Shown: one piece after another, positions 17,521 to 26,005 of the stretch
How the letters are laid out: every line of letters starts with the position of its first letter
Numbering within the stretch: position 1 is the stretch's first letter
Source of the DNA: Chloroflexota bacterium
GTDB taxonomy: Bacteria; Chloroflexota; Anaerolineae; Promineifilales; Promineifilaceae
DNA length: 54,022 bases
Reading direction: 5' to 3'
Assembly: GCA_024223125.1 (NCBI GenBank)
Contig: JAAEOP010001093.1
Span: 1 to 54,022 of the forward strand
Translations under genes and position numbers: made by a program
The notes under the pieces: generated by a model
Databases searched by the model: none
What the model was told of the DNA's origin: nothing
What the model saw: only the letters and a program-made list of their open reading frames with translations

Positions 17521-18345
17521 ATGGCTGAAGAGATAACTGTGTTGGGTATACCGTTTGATAGAAATTCATCATTTCGACGAGGATCAGCGTTAGCGCCTCC
17601 GCGTATTCGGGAAGCATTATTTAGCGAGTCAGCAAACATGTGGACAGAGAACTCGATTGACTTGGGGCTAATGTCTGGGTGGCAGATTTTAGATGACTTG
17701 GAATTCTTCAATCAAAAGGTGATATTCACCCAAATTGAAAGCAAAATAAATGAGTTGCTGCATAGAAAGGCGCGGGTGATTTCTCTGGGCGGCGACCACT
17801 CGATTGCATATCCTATTATCCGAGCATATGGAAAGCAGTACAGTGAATTAAGCATCTTACAATTGGATGCACATCCAGACCTTTATGATGAACTAGATGA
17901 CAATCGTCATTCTCATGCTTGTCCGTTTGCTCGGATAATGGAAGAGAATTTGGTTAAGCGATTGGTGCAAGTGGGTATTCGAACATTGACAGGCCATCAA
18001 AGGGAGCAAGCGAAACGGTTCGGAGTCGAGATTATTGAGATGAGAGAGATCGATAGGGCAAAGGAGATGATATTTGATGGACCGGTATACCTTTCACTAG
18101 ACATGGATTGTCTTGATCCGGCCTTTGCTCCCGGGGTTTCTCATTATGAACCGGGTGGGATGAGTACGCGGGAAGTTTTGGAAATAATTCAGAACCTAAA
18201 AGGAAAGTTAGTTGGAGCTGATATAGTGGAATACAACCCAGAGCGAGATCCGCAAGGCATTACGGGGATGGTTGCGGGGAAGCTGTTAAAAGAAATAATT
18301 GGCAGAATGATGGCCGAAAAGAGCGACGGTAGGAACGGAAATTAA
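17521..18345 (+). CDS. Ureohydrolase (agmatinase/arginase family)
   Basis: 274 aa binuclear-Mn hydrolase that releases urea from a guanidino compound. Metal motifs are complete: GGDHS, DAHPDLYDE and SLDMDCLDPAFAPG. The HAHPD-type loop and FRRGSALAPPRIREAL are agmatinase-like, but substrate is not certain. ATG 17521 (MAEEITVL) has AGAAAGAAG upstream; ATG 17482 lies inside the UroD gene. The gene is lower in GC than its neighbours and has no ACGGCCGT octamer, so it may be a recent arrival. Confidence 0.88.
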   Translation: MAEEITVLGIPFDRNSSFRRGSALAPPRIREALFSESANMWTENSIDLGLMSGWQILDDLEFFNQKVIFTQIESKINELLHRKARVISLGGDHSIAYPIIRAYGKQYSELSILQLDAHPDLYDELDDNRHSHACPFARIMEENLVKRLVQVGIRTLTGHQREQAKRFGVEIIEMREIDRAKEMIFDGPVYLSLDMDCLDPAFAPGVSHYEPGGMSTREVLEIIQNLKGKLVGADIVEYNPERDPQGITGMVAGKLLKEIIGRMMAEKSDGRNGN

Positions 18346-18355
18346 ATAAGACACG

Positions 18356-18517
18356 GTGTTTACGAGTAAAAATTCGGATGGTATTCTGTATGATGAATAT
18401 CTGGCCCAAGAGCAGGATGATGCGCTGAAACTGTCATCCGTTATTGTCCGTGAGAAGGTTGCATTTTTACGGGGACGGGATTATAAATCTGTTTACGATA
18501 CAGTAGGTGAGATATGA
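18356..18517 (+). CDS. Small unknown protein, 53 aa (GTG start)
   Basis: Open frame from GTG 18356, VFTSKNSDGILYDEYLAQEQ and onward, highly charged, ending DTVGEI. It fills the spacer before the HAD gene and its stop overlaps that gene's ATG (ATGA), which argues for translation. No ribosome site is visible before the GTG, and it may be the C-terminal remnant of a larger gene. No family recognised. Confidence 0.4.
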   Translation: MFTSKNSDGILYDEYLAQEQDDALKLSSVIVREKVAFLRGRDYKSVYDTVGEI

Positions 18518-19257
18518 CAATGGTACAGGTAAACGGTCGTGTTGTAGAAACAGCCCTTATCGCCTTCGACAAAGATGGCACTCTCATCGATCTGCATTAT
18601 CTTTGGGGACAAAAGGTAAGGCAGTGGGTAGATGCGTTGTTGGCGCAGGTAGGTGAAAGCGACGCCTTAGAGTCGGCCTTATATCATAGTTTGGGTTTCG
18701 ATACAGTTACCAACCAAGTTATGGCCGCTGGCCCCCTGGCGATCACTCCGTTGGCGAATCTTTACACGGTGGTTAGTACCGTTCTATACCAACATGGCCT
18801 TCCCTGGCATAAAGCCACTGACCTGGCAGAAACGACGGCGACAGCCACAATGGGCACGCCACCCCTACTTGAACAGCTAAACCCAATCGGCGATGTCATG
18901 GGTACAATTCAGCAGTTAGCGGCCGCCGGAATCAAAATCGGTATTGTCACCAGCGATGATCGGGCGCCGACCGAACTGTCTTTACCCCTGTTGGGTATAC
19001 AAGACGCCGTTGATATTCTCATTTGTGGTGATGATGATCTGCCCCACAAACCTGACCCCGCCGGATTTCACTTCCTAAGCCAAAAATACAACCTCGATCC
19101 ATCCCAGATGATGATGGTTGGCGACACAACTAACGACATGTTATTTGGCAAAAATGCAGGTGTTGCCTGTTGTGTGGGCATTGCCAATGGCGAGCAATCT
19201 GGGCCGGCTTTTGCAGATGTTGTTGTGTCTTCCATTGAAGCGATTCAGATTGTATAA
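18514..19257 (+). CDS. HAD-superfamily hydrolase, phosphoglycolate phosphatase-like
   Basis: 247 aa phosphatase. Motif I FDKDGTLID with both catalytic Asp (about residue 19), motif II GIVTSDD, Lys in LPHKPDPAGFHF, motif IV GDTTNDMLFGKNAG. The cap is helical (residues 30-100). Substrate unknown; the layout is that of Gph/PGP-type subfamily IA. AGGTGAG precedes the ATG. The SIR2 gene follows after 8 nt. Confidence 0.88.
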   Translation: MTMVQVNGRVVETALIAFDKDGTLIDLHYLWGQKVRQWVDALLAQVGESDALESALYHSLGFDTVTNQVMAAGPLAITPLANLYTVVSTVLYQHGLPWHKATDLAETTATATMGTPPLLEQLNPIGDVMGTIQQLAAAGIKIGIVTSDDRAPTELSLPLLGIQDAVDILICGDDDLPHKPDPAGFHFLSQKYNLDPSQMMMVGDTTNDMLFGKNAGVACCVGIANGEQSGPAFADVVVSSIEAIQIV

Positions 19258-19265
19258 GGGATACA

Positions 19266-20021
19266 ATGATGACTATCCTTCCGGAAGAGTTAGTTGAACT
19301 GATTCAAACCGCGCCGCATGTGGCCGCATTGACAGGCGCGGGTGTTTCGGCCGAAAGCGGTGTGCCTACATTTCGAGAAGCGCAGACTGGCTTATGGGCC
19401 CAATATGATCCCCAGCAGTTAGCCACTCCGGCCGCTTTTCAACAGAATCCGCGCCTGGTGTGGGAATGGTATATGTGGCGGCGGGGGTTGATTTCGGCCG
19501 TCACACCTAATCCCGGCCATCTGGCGCTGGTGGAACTGGAAAAACTGGTTCCCCAATTGACGCTAATTACGCAAAATGTAGATGGACTTCATGCTCAGGC
19601 CGGCAGCCAAAATATTATTGAACTGCATGGCAATATCATGCGTACTAAATGCTTTGCTCATAACCATCCCGTAAACCATTGGGTCGAAACGGAAGAAGCG
19701 CCGCCACGCTGCCCTCAATGTGACAGTCTGTTGAGGCCGGATGTAGTCTGGTTTGGTGAAAGTTTACCGGCCGCAGCCTTGCACACGGCCATCAACGCTG
19801 CCCAAACTGCTGATCTGTTTTTCTCCATTGGTACTTCTGCGCTGGTGCAGCCTGCTGCTTCCCTGCCTATTGAAGCAATGCAAAACAATGTGGTCACGGT
19901 AGAAATCAATCTTCAAGCCACACCTATAACCCCCTACGTTACCCATGTTTTATCTGGCCCGGCCGGAGAAATATTGCCGGCGCTGCTAACGGCCGTTAAA
20001 GGATCTTTGTCGTTAACTTAA
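19266..20021 (+). CDS. cobB: SIR2-family NAD-dependent protein deacylase
   Basis: 251 aa. LTGAGVSAESGVPTFR (NAD site), TQNVDGLH, catalytic His in LHGN, zinc-binding CPQC and one earlier Cys (TKC), then WFGESLP, GTSALVQPA and VEIN. The Tyr-x-x-Arg pair in EWYMWRRG is the signature of sirtuin-5-like class III enzymes that remove succinyl/malonyl groups. Like E. coli CobB it has only one Cys in the first zinc half-site. Two ATGs (19266, 19269) follow AAGGGA. In a row with the HAD gene. Confidence 0.92.
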   Translation: MMTILPEELVELIQTAPHVAALTGAGVSAESGVPTFREAQTGLWAQYDPQQLATPAAFQQNPRLVWEWYMWRRGLISAVTPNPGHLALVELEKLVPQLTLITQNVDGLHAQAGSQNIIELHGNIMRTKCFAHNHPVNHWVETEEAPPRCPQCDSLLRPDVVWFGESLPAAALHTAINAAQTADLFFSIGTSALVQPAASLPIEAMQNNVVTVEINLQATPITPYVTHVLSGPAGEILPALLTAVKGSLSLT

Positions 20022-20062
20022 GACTTTGCAGATTAACCTCCTGGAGGTTTATTCAACCTATA

Positions 20063-20767
20063 ATGATTGTAACCAACATCTTCATACCGGGCTTGATTTT
20101 GCTGGCGCTGGTTACGGCCGTGTACACGGTTAGTCACAACTGGCGCCAGCATCAAGAAAGGTCACAACAAGCACAGCTTCGCGGTTGGCGCTACGCAGCT
20201 TCAGACTGGCGCTATTTCCTTAAACCTCATTTTCAACTGGCCGGAACAACACCCACAGGCAAAATCTGGGAAATGAACCAGCGCTGGCAAAATGGGCGAC
20301 TGCTCTTTGTCTGGCAGACAAAGTCAACCCGCTTACCGTATGGTATTATCAAAATCTTGCCCAGCCAATTCAAGTTAGAGTCTGCCCCTTCTCAATTTCC
20401 AATGAAACTTCATCTGCTTCAACCATTCGTAAAAGATTGGCCAGATACCCTTCAAATATTCACCTCGCACGACCAATTAGCACATACTTTCTTTGGGCCA
20501 GCCATCATCAAAAAATTATATCCATTTCCAGTTTGGCCTGAAAGGGGATCGTTACAGGGGTTAGTATGGCAACAGAATACCTTGCTCATTGTCGGTCACT
20601 TCGAAAATGGATGGGAGGTTCTGGATAGAATCGTCGCTTTAGGCACAGCCCTGATTGAAGGTCCAGATTCTAATCAACCTGTAGGGGAAGGTATTGTTAA
20701 ACAGGAACAGCAGGCAACCATTTGTACGATCGAAAGAAGCCATCATGAGCGAGATTACAGCGCTTAA
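20063..20767 (+). CDS. Unknown membrane-anchored protein, 234 aa
   Basis: Not recognised. One N-terminal membrane helix (FIPGLILLALVTAVYTV), a short Gln/Arg-rich stretch (residues 26-45), then a globular part rich in Trp, Leu and Pro (WRYAASDWRYFLKPHFQLAG; WEMNQRWQNGRLLFVWQT). The pattern is that of an anchored cytoplasmic domain. GGAGG occurs 14 nt before the ATG. It precedes the histidine kinase gene by 45 bp but a separate promoter lies between. Confidence 0.75.
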   Translation: MIVTNIFIPGLILLALVTAVYTVSHNWRQHQERSQQAQLRGWRYAASDWRYFLKPHFQLAGTTPTGKIWEMNQRWQNGRLLFVWQTKSTRLPYGIIKILPSQFKLESAPSQFPMKLHLLQPFVKDWPDTLQIFTSHDQLAHTFFGPAIIKKLYPFPVWPERGSLQGLVWQQNTLLIVGHFENGWEVLDRIVALGTALIEGPDSNQPVGEGIVKQEQQATICTIERSHHERDYSA

Positions 20768-20776
20768 ATACGGTTG

Positions 20777-20805
20777 TTGACGCCGCTTGAAAGTCACACT
20801 ATATT
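20777..20805 (+). promoter_or_regulatory. Promoter TTGACG-17-TATATT, leaderless
   Basis: -35 TTGACG (20777-20782), 17-nt spacer, -10 TATATT (20800-20805), and the kinase ATG at 20812, only 6 nt after the -10. Transcription would begin at or next to the start codon; no ribosome site is possible. Confidence 0.65.
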
Positions 20806-20811
20806 ACATTT

Positions 20812-22266
20812 ATGATGCAATACCCTATTAAGATATTGTTGATTGAGGCCAGGCTTCAAGAAACCCGTCGTATTAAGTCTTTATTGGCAGATACTCGTGC
20901 CACACTAACGCATACCCCTTCCTACGAAATCCTGGTCACAGATCGTCTCAACACTGCCCTCGCTTATATTCAAAACATCCCCTTTGATCTGATTTTATTG
21001 GCTGGCTCATTTTCAGATGCGTTAGCTCAAATTGTCGCTGTCGGTCGTAACGCTCCCATCATCCTATTAGGCAGCCAACCTGTTAACCCAACGGGTATCC
21101 AATTCATCAGCCAGGGCGTCCAAGATTATTTGCTCAAAAACGAATTAACTGCGTCCCAGTTGCAAAAGGCGATTCATTTAGCCATTGCCCGTCAAAAAAG
21201 GGAAGCGACTATACAGCAGCAGGCCAACAGTCAGGAACAGTATCAGCAAATGATAGAAGCGAATGCAGACGGTATCGTGCTGGTTCGTAAAGATGGTATT
21301 GTTCTTTTTGCCAACACGGCCGCTGCCCACATTTTGCGTCAGAATAAAGATGATTTGATAGGACATCGTTTTTCATTGCCATTGCCTAAAGATGACACGG
21401 CCGAATTCAACATTAGCCGCGAAAATGATCAGGCATCCTCTATCGAAATACGAATGGTAGAACTTGAGTGGGAAGGGGAATGGCTTTACCAGGCTTCCTT
21501 ACGAGACATTACCACCCACCAACGGGCTAAAGCGGCCATCCGCCAAAAAGCACAAGAATTAGAAATCCGTAATATGGCTTTAGACGATTTTGGGCACACG
21601 ATGGCGCACCAGGTTCAGGGGTTGCTTAGTCAGATGATGGGCTATGCCAGTTATCTGGAAATGCGGTATCAAGATGAGATTGGGGAGGAGTTTGACACGG
21701 CCGTCGGCCGTATCGTACAAAGTGGCCACAAAATGAACAACGTCATCAGCGAGCTGCTGCTGCTGGCTAGCATTCGCAGTGGCGATACCGAAGTTGAACC
21801 GCTCAATATGCAGCGTGTTGTAACCGAAGCTCTCAAGCGGATGCGTTACCAGATCGAACAAAACAAGGTGCAAATCATCCATCCTCCTAGCTGGCCTGTT
21901 CCCCTGGGTCATGGCCCCTGGATTGAAGAAGCATGGGTCAACTATATCAGTAATGGCATTAAATATGGTGGCTCTCCACCCGTTTTAGAAGTAGGCTCAA
22001 ACAAGCTAGATGAGGGCGCAATTCGCTTTTGGGTAAAGGATAATGGGCCGGGCATCCCCGTAATTGACCAAAAATTACTCTTTAAGCCTCATACTCGTTT
22101 AGGCCCCAAACGAGTACGTGGTGAAGGATTGGGCCTATCTATCGTGCGCCGTATTGTGGCTAAATGTGGCGGGCAGGTAGGTGTAGAAAGCCATGAAGAT
22201 GGTGGCAGCCTCTTCTGGTTTAGTTTGCCAGAAGCGACGGCCGTAAAAATCAGTGGTCGCTCGTAA
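20812..22266 (+). CDS. Sensor histidine kinase with pseudo-receiver and PAS domains
   Basis: 484 aa, cytoplasmic (no membrane helix). Residues 1-125 are receiver-like, but the phosphoacceptor Asp is missing (FDLILLAGSFSD) while the Lys side (DYLLKNEL) remains, so it cannot be phosphorylated normally. PAS domain at about 145-235 (EANADGIVLVRKDGIVLFAN), coiled linker, HisKA with phospho-His in GHTMAHQVQGLL (about 264), HATPase with N-box WVNYISNGIKYGG, DNGPGIP and GEGLGLSIV. No response regulator is adjacent. ATG pair at 20812/20815. Confidence 0.9.
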   Translation: MMQYPIKILLIEARLQETRRIKSLLADTRATLTHTPSYEILVTDRLNTALAYIQNIPFDLILLAGSFSDALAQIVAVGRNAPIILLGSQPVNPTGIQFISQGVQDYLLKNELTASQLQKAIHLAIARQKREATIQQQANSQEQYQQMIEANADGIVLVRKDGIVLFANTAAAHILRQNKDDLIGHRFSLPLPKDDTAEFNISRENDQASSIEIRMVELEWEGEWLYQASLRDITTHQRAKAAIRQKAQELEIRNMALDDFGHTMAHQVQGLLSQMMGYASYLEMRYQDEIGEEFDTAVGRIVQSGHKMNNVISELLLLASIRSGDTEVEPLNMQRVVTEALKRMRYQIEQNKVQIIHPPSWPVPLGHGPWIEEAWVNYISNGIKYGGSPPVLEVGSNKLDEGAIRFWVKDNGPGIPVIDQKLLFKPHTRLGPKRVRGEGLGLSIVRRIVAKCGGQVGVESHEDGGSLFWFSLPEATAVKISGRS

Positions 22267-23491
22267 CATTACCCTCACCGAATACCAGACCCAATGTTTG
22301 CCGGAAGATGAACTGGACATTGAAGCTGGGATCAACTTGTGGCGCAGCTTTGACCAGAAAGGTAAAAAAATCCAGGTCACATTTCCCTCCCCCAAAACCG
22401 GCCAACAGTGGCAGTTAACTGCCCAGGGTTGGGTCGGTCATTTTCCCCTTACCCCACAACTGACATTGCAAATCCAGCCCAAAGTCAATCTGTCTAACAT
22501 TTTCTGTATGTGGGAAGTGGCTTACCGTTTACGCAGTTACCAATTCTTAGACGGCCTGACCAGTGTAGCTTCTTTAGAGGCATTTTATGAACGAGTTGTT
22601 GTGATGCTGTTACAGCGGGTGCAAAAGCGAGAACGGCAGGGCTTCCATCGTACTTATCGCTCAGTTACCAGACCGCTGCCTGCCGTCCGCGGCCGTATTC
22701 AAACCCAGCCCCACATCCCCACCCAATCCCACATTACCTGCTGCTATGATGAACAGACGGCCGATATTCCCGACAATCAAATTTTAGCCTACACTTTATC
22801 TTTAGTAGCGCGAGGTCGTCGTTGTTCTGCGGCCGTACAAACGGCCGTGCGCCACACCGTCCATCGCTTGCACACAATAACCGCGCCCCAGGTTTTTCAG
22901 GCCGCCGATTGTGTTTCCCAGCCGTATACCCGTCTCAACCAGGATTACCAAGCGATGCACAATCTTTGCCGCTTTTTGCTGGAACACCATACGCCCCAAT
23001 TAGCCGCTGGCAGTCAGCCTATGCACCCTTTTCTCATCAACATGTCCCGCCTCTTTGAACTATTTGTGGCCGAATGGTTAAAAGCCAATTTACCGCCACC
23101 CTGGTCAGTGAAGGTGCAGGAACGGGTTACAATCGGTCGTCACGATGAACTGAAATTTGACATTGATTTGGTATTATATGATGGTGACGGCCGTGTTCAT
23201 GCCGTCCTGGATACCAAATACAAATCCCCAAACAAAGTGGCCAACAGCGACGTCAACCAGATGATTGCCTACGCTCAGGCTAAAGATTCTCGTCAGGCCA
23301 TTCTCATTTATCCTACTGCTTTAGCACAGCCGTTAGATGTGCAATTACACAACCTGCACTTACGCAGTCTGACCTTTGCTTTGGATAGCGATCTGACCAC
23401 GGCCGGGCAGCAGTTATTAGCCGATTTGGTACCGTCCAAAGTCCCCGGCACTTCCAAAGTCCCCGGCACTTCCAAAGTGCCGGGGACTTGA
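22253..23491 (+). CDS. mcrC: McrC-like 5-methylcytosine restriction component, without McrB
   Basis: 412 aa. N-terminal part resembles the McrC DUF (WGHFPLTP-type beta region, LQIQPKVNLSNIF), and the C-terminal nuclease core is PD-(D/E)xK: FDIDLVLYDGDGRVHAVLDTKYK with Asp, Asp, Lys. GTG start at 22253 overlaps the kinase by 14 nt and has no strong ribosome site. McrB, the GTPase partner that makes it a restriction enzyme, is absent on both sides. The last 18 codons are three in-frame copies of an 18-bp repeat, giving SKVPGT three times, so the natural C-terminus has been extended or replaced by repeat DNA. Confidence 0.85.
   Translation: MVARNITLTEYQTQCLPEDELDIEAGINLWRSFDQKGKKIQVTFPSPKTGQQWQLTAQGWVGHFPLTPQLTLQIQPKVNLSNIFCMWEVAYRLRSYQFLDGLTSVASLEAFYERVVVMLLQRVQKRERQGFHRTYRSVTRPLPAVRGRIQTQPHIPTQSHITCCYDEQTADIPDNQILAYTLSLVARGRRCSAAVQTAVRHTVHRLHTITAPQVFQAADCVSQPYTRLNQDYQAMHNLCRFLLEHHTPQLAAGSQPMHPFLINMSRLFELFVAEWLKANLPPPWSVKVQERVTIGRHDELKFDIDLVLYDGDGRVHAVLDTKYKSPNKVANSDVNQMIAYAQAKDSRQAILIYPTALAQPLDVQLHNLHLRSLTFALDSDLTTAGQQLLADLVPSKVPGTSKVPGTSKVPGT
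23435..23488. repeat. Three 18-bp repeats, the third with inverted core; hairpin at end of mcrC
   Basis: Units 23435-23452 and 23453-23470 read TCCAAAGTCCCCGGCACT; unit 23471-23488 reads TCCAAAGTGCCGGGGACT, i.e. the core is reversed, making a 15-bp hairpin AAGTCCCCGGCACTT / AAGTGCCGGGGACTT. All three encode Ser-Lys-Val-Pro-Gly-Thr. The core resembles the arms of the 95-bp element at 47123 and 50988. Confidence 0.95.
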
Positions 23492-23559
23492 AGGACATGT
23501 ATACCGGTCAGCGGCCGTTTGTGATACCATCCACCAACCTACAATTGGAGACAAACAAC

Positions 23560-24177
23560 ATGAGCTTTTTGAAAAAATTATTCCAATCTAAACAACCTGT
23601 TATTGTCGTATCTGGTCTACCCCGTTCCGGCACCTCTATGATGATGAAAATGCTGGAAGTGGGTGGCATTCCCCCGCTCACAGACAAAATCCGTGAAGCC
23701 GATAAAGACAATCCCAAAGGATATTACGAATTTGAGCGCGTGAAGAAGTTAGACAAAGGAGGCACCGATTGGTTGCCTGAAGCCCAGGGCAAAGTCGTCA
23801 AGGTCATTTCCCAACTGCTCAAATATCTACCCACTGATTATGAATACAAAATTATCTTCATGCGCCGTAATATGGATGAGATTTTGGCTTCGCAAAAGAA
23901 AATGCTCGTTCGTCGCGGCGAGGACCCCAACCGGGTCAATGATGAAGAATTATCCCATCTGTTTGGCAAACATCTTAGCCATGTCATGAATTGGATAAAT
24001 GAAAATCAGAATGTGTCTGTCCTTTACATCCATTATAGTGAAGTCCTTAGCGACCCTGAACCACAGGCAATAAAAGTCAACGACTTTTTAGGTAGCAAGC
24101 TCAATGTTCCCGCTATGGCCACTGTCGTAGACCCCGATCTTTACCGTAACCGGCAAGAAGAACTAGCTCACCAGTAG
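23560..24177 (+). CDS. Sulfotransferase-family P-loop protein
   Basis: 205 aa. VSGLPRSGTSMMMKMLEVGG is the 5'-phosphosulfate-binding loop of sulfotransferases, and VLYIHYSEVLSDPEPQAIKVNDFLG is the later family segment (Ser/Tyr near the 3'-phosphate). Transfers a sulfuryl group from PAPS in family members; the acceptor is not evident. The start at 23560 (MSFLKKLFQSK) has GGAG 9 nt upstream; a longer frame to 23488 is rejected because it runs into repeat DNA. Confidence 0.85.
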   Translation: MSFLKKLFQSKQPVIVVSGLPRSGTSMMMKMLEVGGIPPLTDKIREADKDNPKGYYEFERVKKLDKGGTDWLPEAQGKVVKVISQLLKYLPTDYEYKIIFMRRNMDEILASQKKMLVRRGEDPNRVNDEELSHLFGKHLSHVMNWINENQNVSVLYIHYSEVLSDPEPQAIKVNDFLGSKLNVPAMATVVDPDLYRNRQEELAHQ

Positions 24178-24236
24178 CGAGTTGCAAGTGGCAAGTTACA
24201 ACCAACTACCAGCCACCAATCACCAACCATAATAAA
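24178..24236. repeat. Word-repeat spacer (GTTGCAA and ACCAACCA types)
   Basis: GAGTTGCAAGTGGCAAGTTACAA-like copies followed by ACCAACTACC/ACCACCAATCACCAACCA words, occupying the whole spacer between the sulfotransferase and MazG genes. Confidence 0.8.
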
Positions 24237-24237
24237 A

Positions 24238-24648
24238 ATGAATGAAAGTAATTATCAAAAATTGGTAGCGTTTCATTTAGCGGCCGATGGTTCTGTGCCA
24301 CCAGCCCCCACCGTTCCCCAGGCAGAGATTTTGTCCGTTCGCCGTACCCTTATCCGGGAGGAATATGAAGAAGTGATGGCTGCGTTTGGTGAGGTAGATG
24401 GGGTGGAAAATGGCCGTTCTCCCCAAGCCTTAACCGAACTGGCCCATGAACTGGCAGATTTACTCTATGTCGTCTATGGAACATTTGCCGCCTGTGGCAT
24501 AGATGCCGATGCCGTGTTTAGTGAAGTACACAGTGCCAATATGCGTAAAATGGGTGGCCCCCGCCGCGCCGATGGCAAATTGCTTAAACCCCCAGACTGG
24601 CAGCCGGCCAATGTGGGGCAGGTGCTGGTCGATTTGCAAATAGAGTAG
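24238..24648 (+). CDS. MazG-like nucleotide pyrophosphohydrolase
   Basis: 136 aa all-alpha NTP-PPase. Metal motifs REEYEEV and HELADLLYVVYG (E-x-x-E ... E-x-x-D), and the tail VHSANMRKMGG...DGKLLKPPDWQPANV, typical of the compact MazG group found in phages, integrons and bacteria. Probably cleans the nucleotide pool or lowers alarmone-type nucleotides; substrate unknown. No ribosome site before the ATG. Confidence 0.88.
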   Translation: MNESNYQKLVAFHLAADGSVPPAPTVPQAEILSVRRTLIREEYEEVMAAFGEVDGVENGRSPQALTELAHELADLLYVVYGTFAACGIDADAVFSEVHSANMRKMGGPRRADGKLLKPPDWQPANVGQVLVDLQIE

Positions 24649-24689
24649 AATTTGCAAACACGGATCGGACTTCTCCGACAAGCTGCTAG

Positions 24690-25574
24690 ATGGTTACAAT
24701 TATGAAACTGAGTGAACGAGCCTTAAAAGATCAACTGATTGAACTGGCCAATAATAAGTTTGTTTTGCCCGCACAGGCAGATGCGTTTCAGCGGACGCTG
24801 GAAATGATGCCCCATATTGGCTCGCCGGACAGCGAACTGCGGGATGACCTGATCTATACCTGCCTGGCAACCTGGATTTTGGATGATCCAGAACTGTTTA
24901 CAGAAGAACAGTTTAAGGAATTGTTGGCTCTAGCGTTAGATGAGGAGCATCTATTTTATCGGCTGGGGGAGCAGAATACAGATTCAGTTTTCAGACGTTC
25001 CTTTTCCATGCTGCTGCTGCCGCTGATTTTGATCGCTCATCGGCAACGGCCGTTTCTCACCCAGGCAGAAGTGCGGCAAGTCAAAACCCAGGTGTTGGAT
25101 TATCTGTCCCGTGAGCAAGATTTGCGCGGCTATGTAACCGCGGACGACAAAGGCTGGGCACACACCGTTGCCCATGCGGCCGATGCCCTGGATGACCTGG
25201 CCCAATGCAAAGAGTTGGAGGCTGACGATTTAGGCGACATCCTTAACGGTATTCAGGGCAAAGTAGCCGTTTCAGAAAAGGTGTACCAATTTGAAGAAGA
25301 TGAGCGGCTGGTAATTCCGGCGCTGGCTTGCCTCGGCCGTAAATTGTTGAAGGAGCCAGACGTAAAAAATTGGCTAAACAGCTTTGTGTCCCTGGCGCAG
25401 GAAACAGAGCCTTTTCCAGCCTGTTACCGTCGAGCCATGAACGTTAAACTTTTTTTACGCTCTCTTTACTTCCGTGCCCAGAATCCAGCAACGGCCGCAA
25501 CCATCGGTGAAACCAGCGCCCACGCTCTCATGGAATTGACGCTGGATGTTTTGAATGAGATCGGCCGTTTTTAG
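24690..25574 (+). CDS. DUF2785 family protein
   Basis: 294 aa, helical, soluble. The family signature GWAHTVAHAADALDDLAQ is at about residue 152. Function unknown; members occur in Firmicutes, Bacteroidota and Chloroflexota. Start either ATG 24690 or ATG 24702 (MKLSERALKDQL); neither has a clear ribosome site. It is the last gene of the plus-strand run before a repeat-rich spacer. Confidence 0.85.
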   Translation: MVTIMKLSERALKDQLIELANNKFVLPAQADAFQRTLEMMPHIGSPDSELRDDLIYTCLATWILDDPELFTEEQFKELLALALDEEHLFYRLGEQNTDSVFRRSFSMLLLPLILIAHRQRPFLTQAEVRQVKTQVLDYLSREQDLRGYVTADDKGWAHTVAHAADALDDLAQCKELEADDLGDILNGIQGKVAVSEKVYQFEEDERLVIPALACLGRKLLKEPDVKNWLNSFVSLAQETEPFPACYRRAMNVKLFLRSLYFRAQNPATAATIGETSAHALMELTLDVLNEIGRF

Positions 25575-25780
25575 GAACGGTCAATTTTCAAAATTCGCAA
25601 TAATCCTGAAAATATGCGTTCACTTGTACTAGACATTATCGGAAATAATTTTTTTGACGGGATTAACAAGATTAACAGGATGAAATAATCCTGTTAATCT
25701 CGTAAATCCTGTCCAATTTCTTATTTCCGATAAGGTTGACTGAGTAAAGCCGAAGTATCCGCATTCTATTAATGTCCTTG
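25575..25780. repeat. Spacer with ~100-bp MITE-like palindrome (25634-25733)
   Basis: Outer arms TTATCGGAAATAA / TTATTTCCGATAA enclose inner arms built from the words GGATTAACA / AGATTAACAGGAT and their inverse ATCCTGTTAATCT. The inner word is of the GACAGGATTAACAGGAT type seen dispersed in many genomes. No transposase; probably a non-autonomous mobile palindrome. The rest of the spacer shows nothing clear. Confidence 0.8.
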
Positions 25781-25985
25781 CTATTGTTTAATAAAATCTG
25801 GTATCTCCCAAATGTGCTGTAATTCAACATAGCTGCCGGGGTTGGCTAGGCCCACATGTTCGTGTGCCCAGGTGGTGGGGTGTGTGGAAACGGCCGTATT
25901 GCGGAACACGGTACACATCAGAAATTGTTGGCCCAAGGCGGGGTTTACGCAGCCTCTTTGCCCACCAGAAAGATGAGGTGATAAG
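25781..25985 (-). pseudogene. Possible gene remnant
   Basis: Open minus frame ending at TAG 25781 and containing an in-frame ATG at 25918 (MCTVFRNTAVSTHP, ending VELQHIWEIPDFIKQ, 45 aa). The frame stays coding-like upstream (LSGGQRGCVNPALGQQFL) to a stop near 25990, without a start. It contains an ACGGCCGT octamer as real genes here do. I do not recognise a family; it looks like the 3' end of a lost gene. Confidence 0.35.
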
Positions 25986-26005
25986 GATTGTATGATACGT
26001 TTTCC

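Noticed and set aside
23435..23488. CRISPR-like repeats
   Set aside because: Three contiguous 18-bp units without spacers, read in frame by mcrC; no cas genes.
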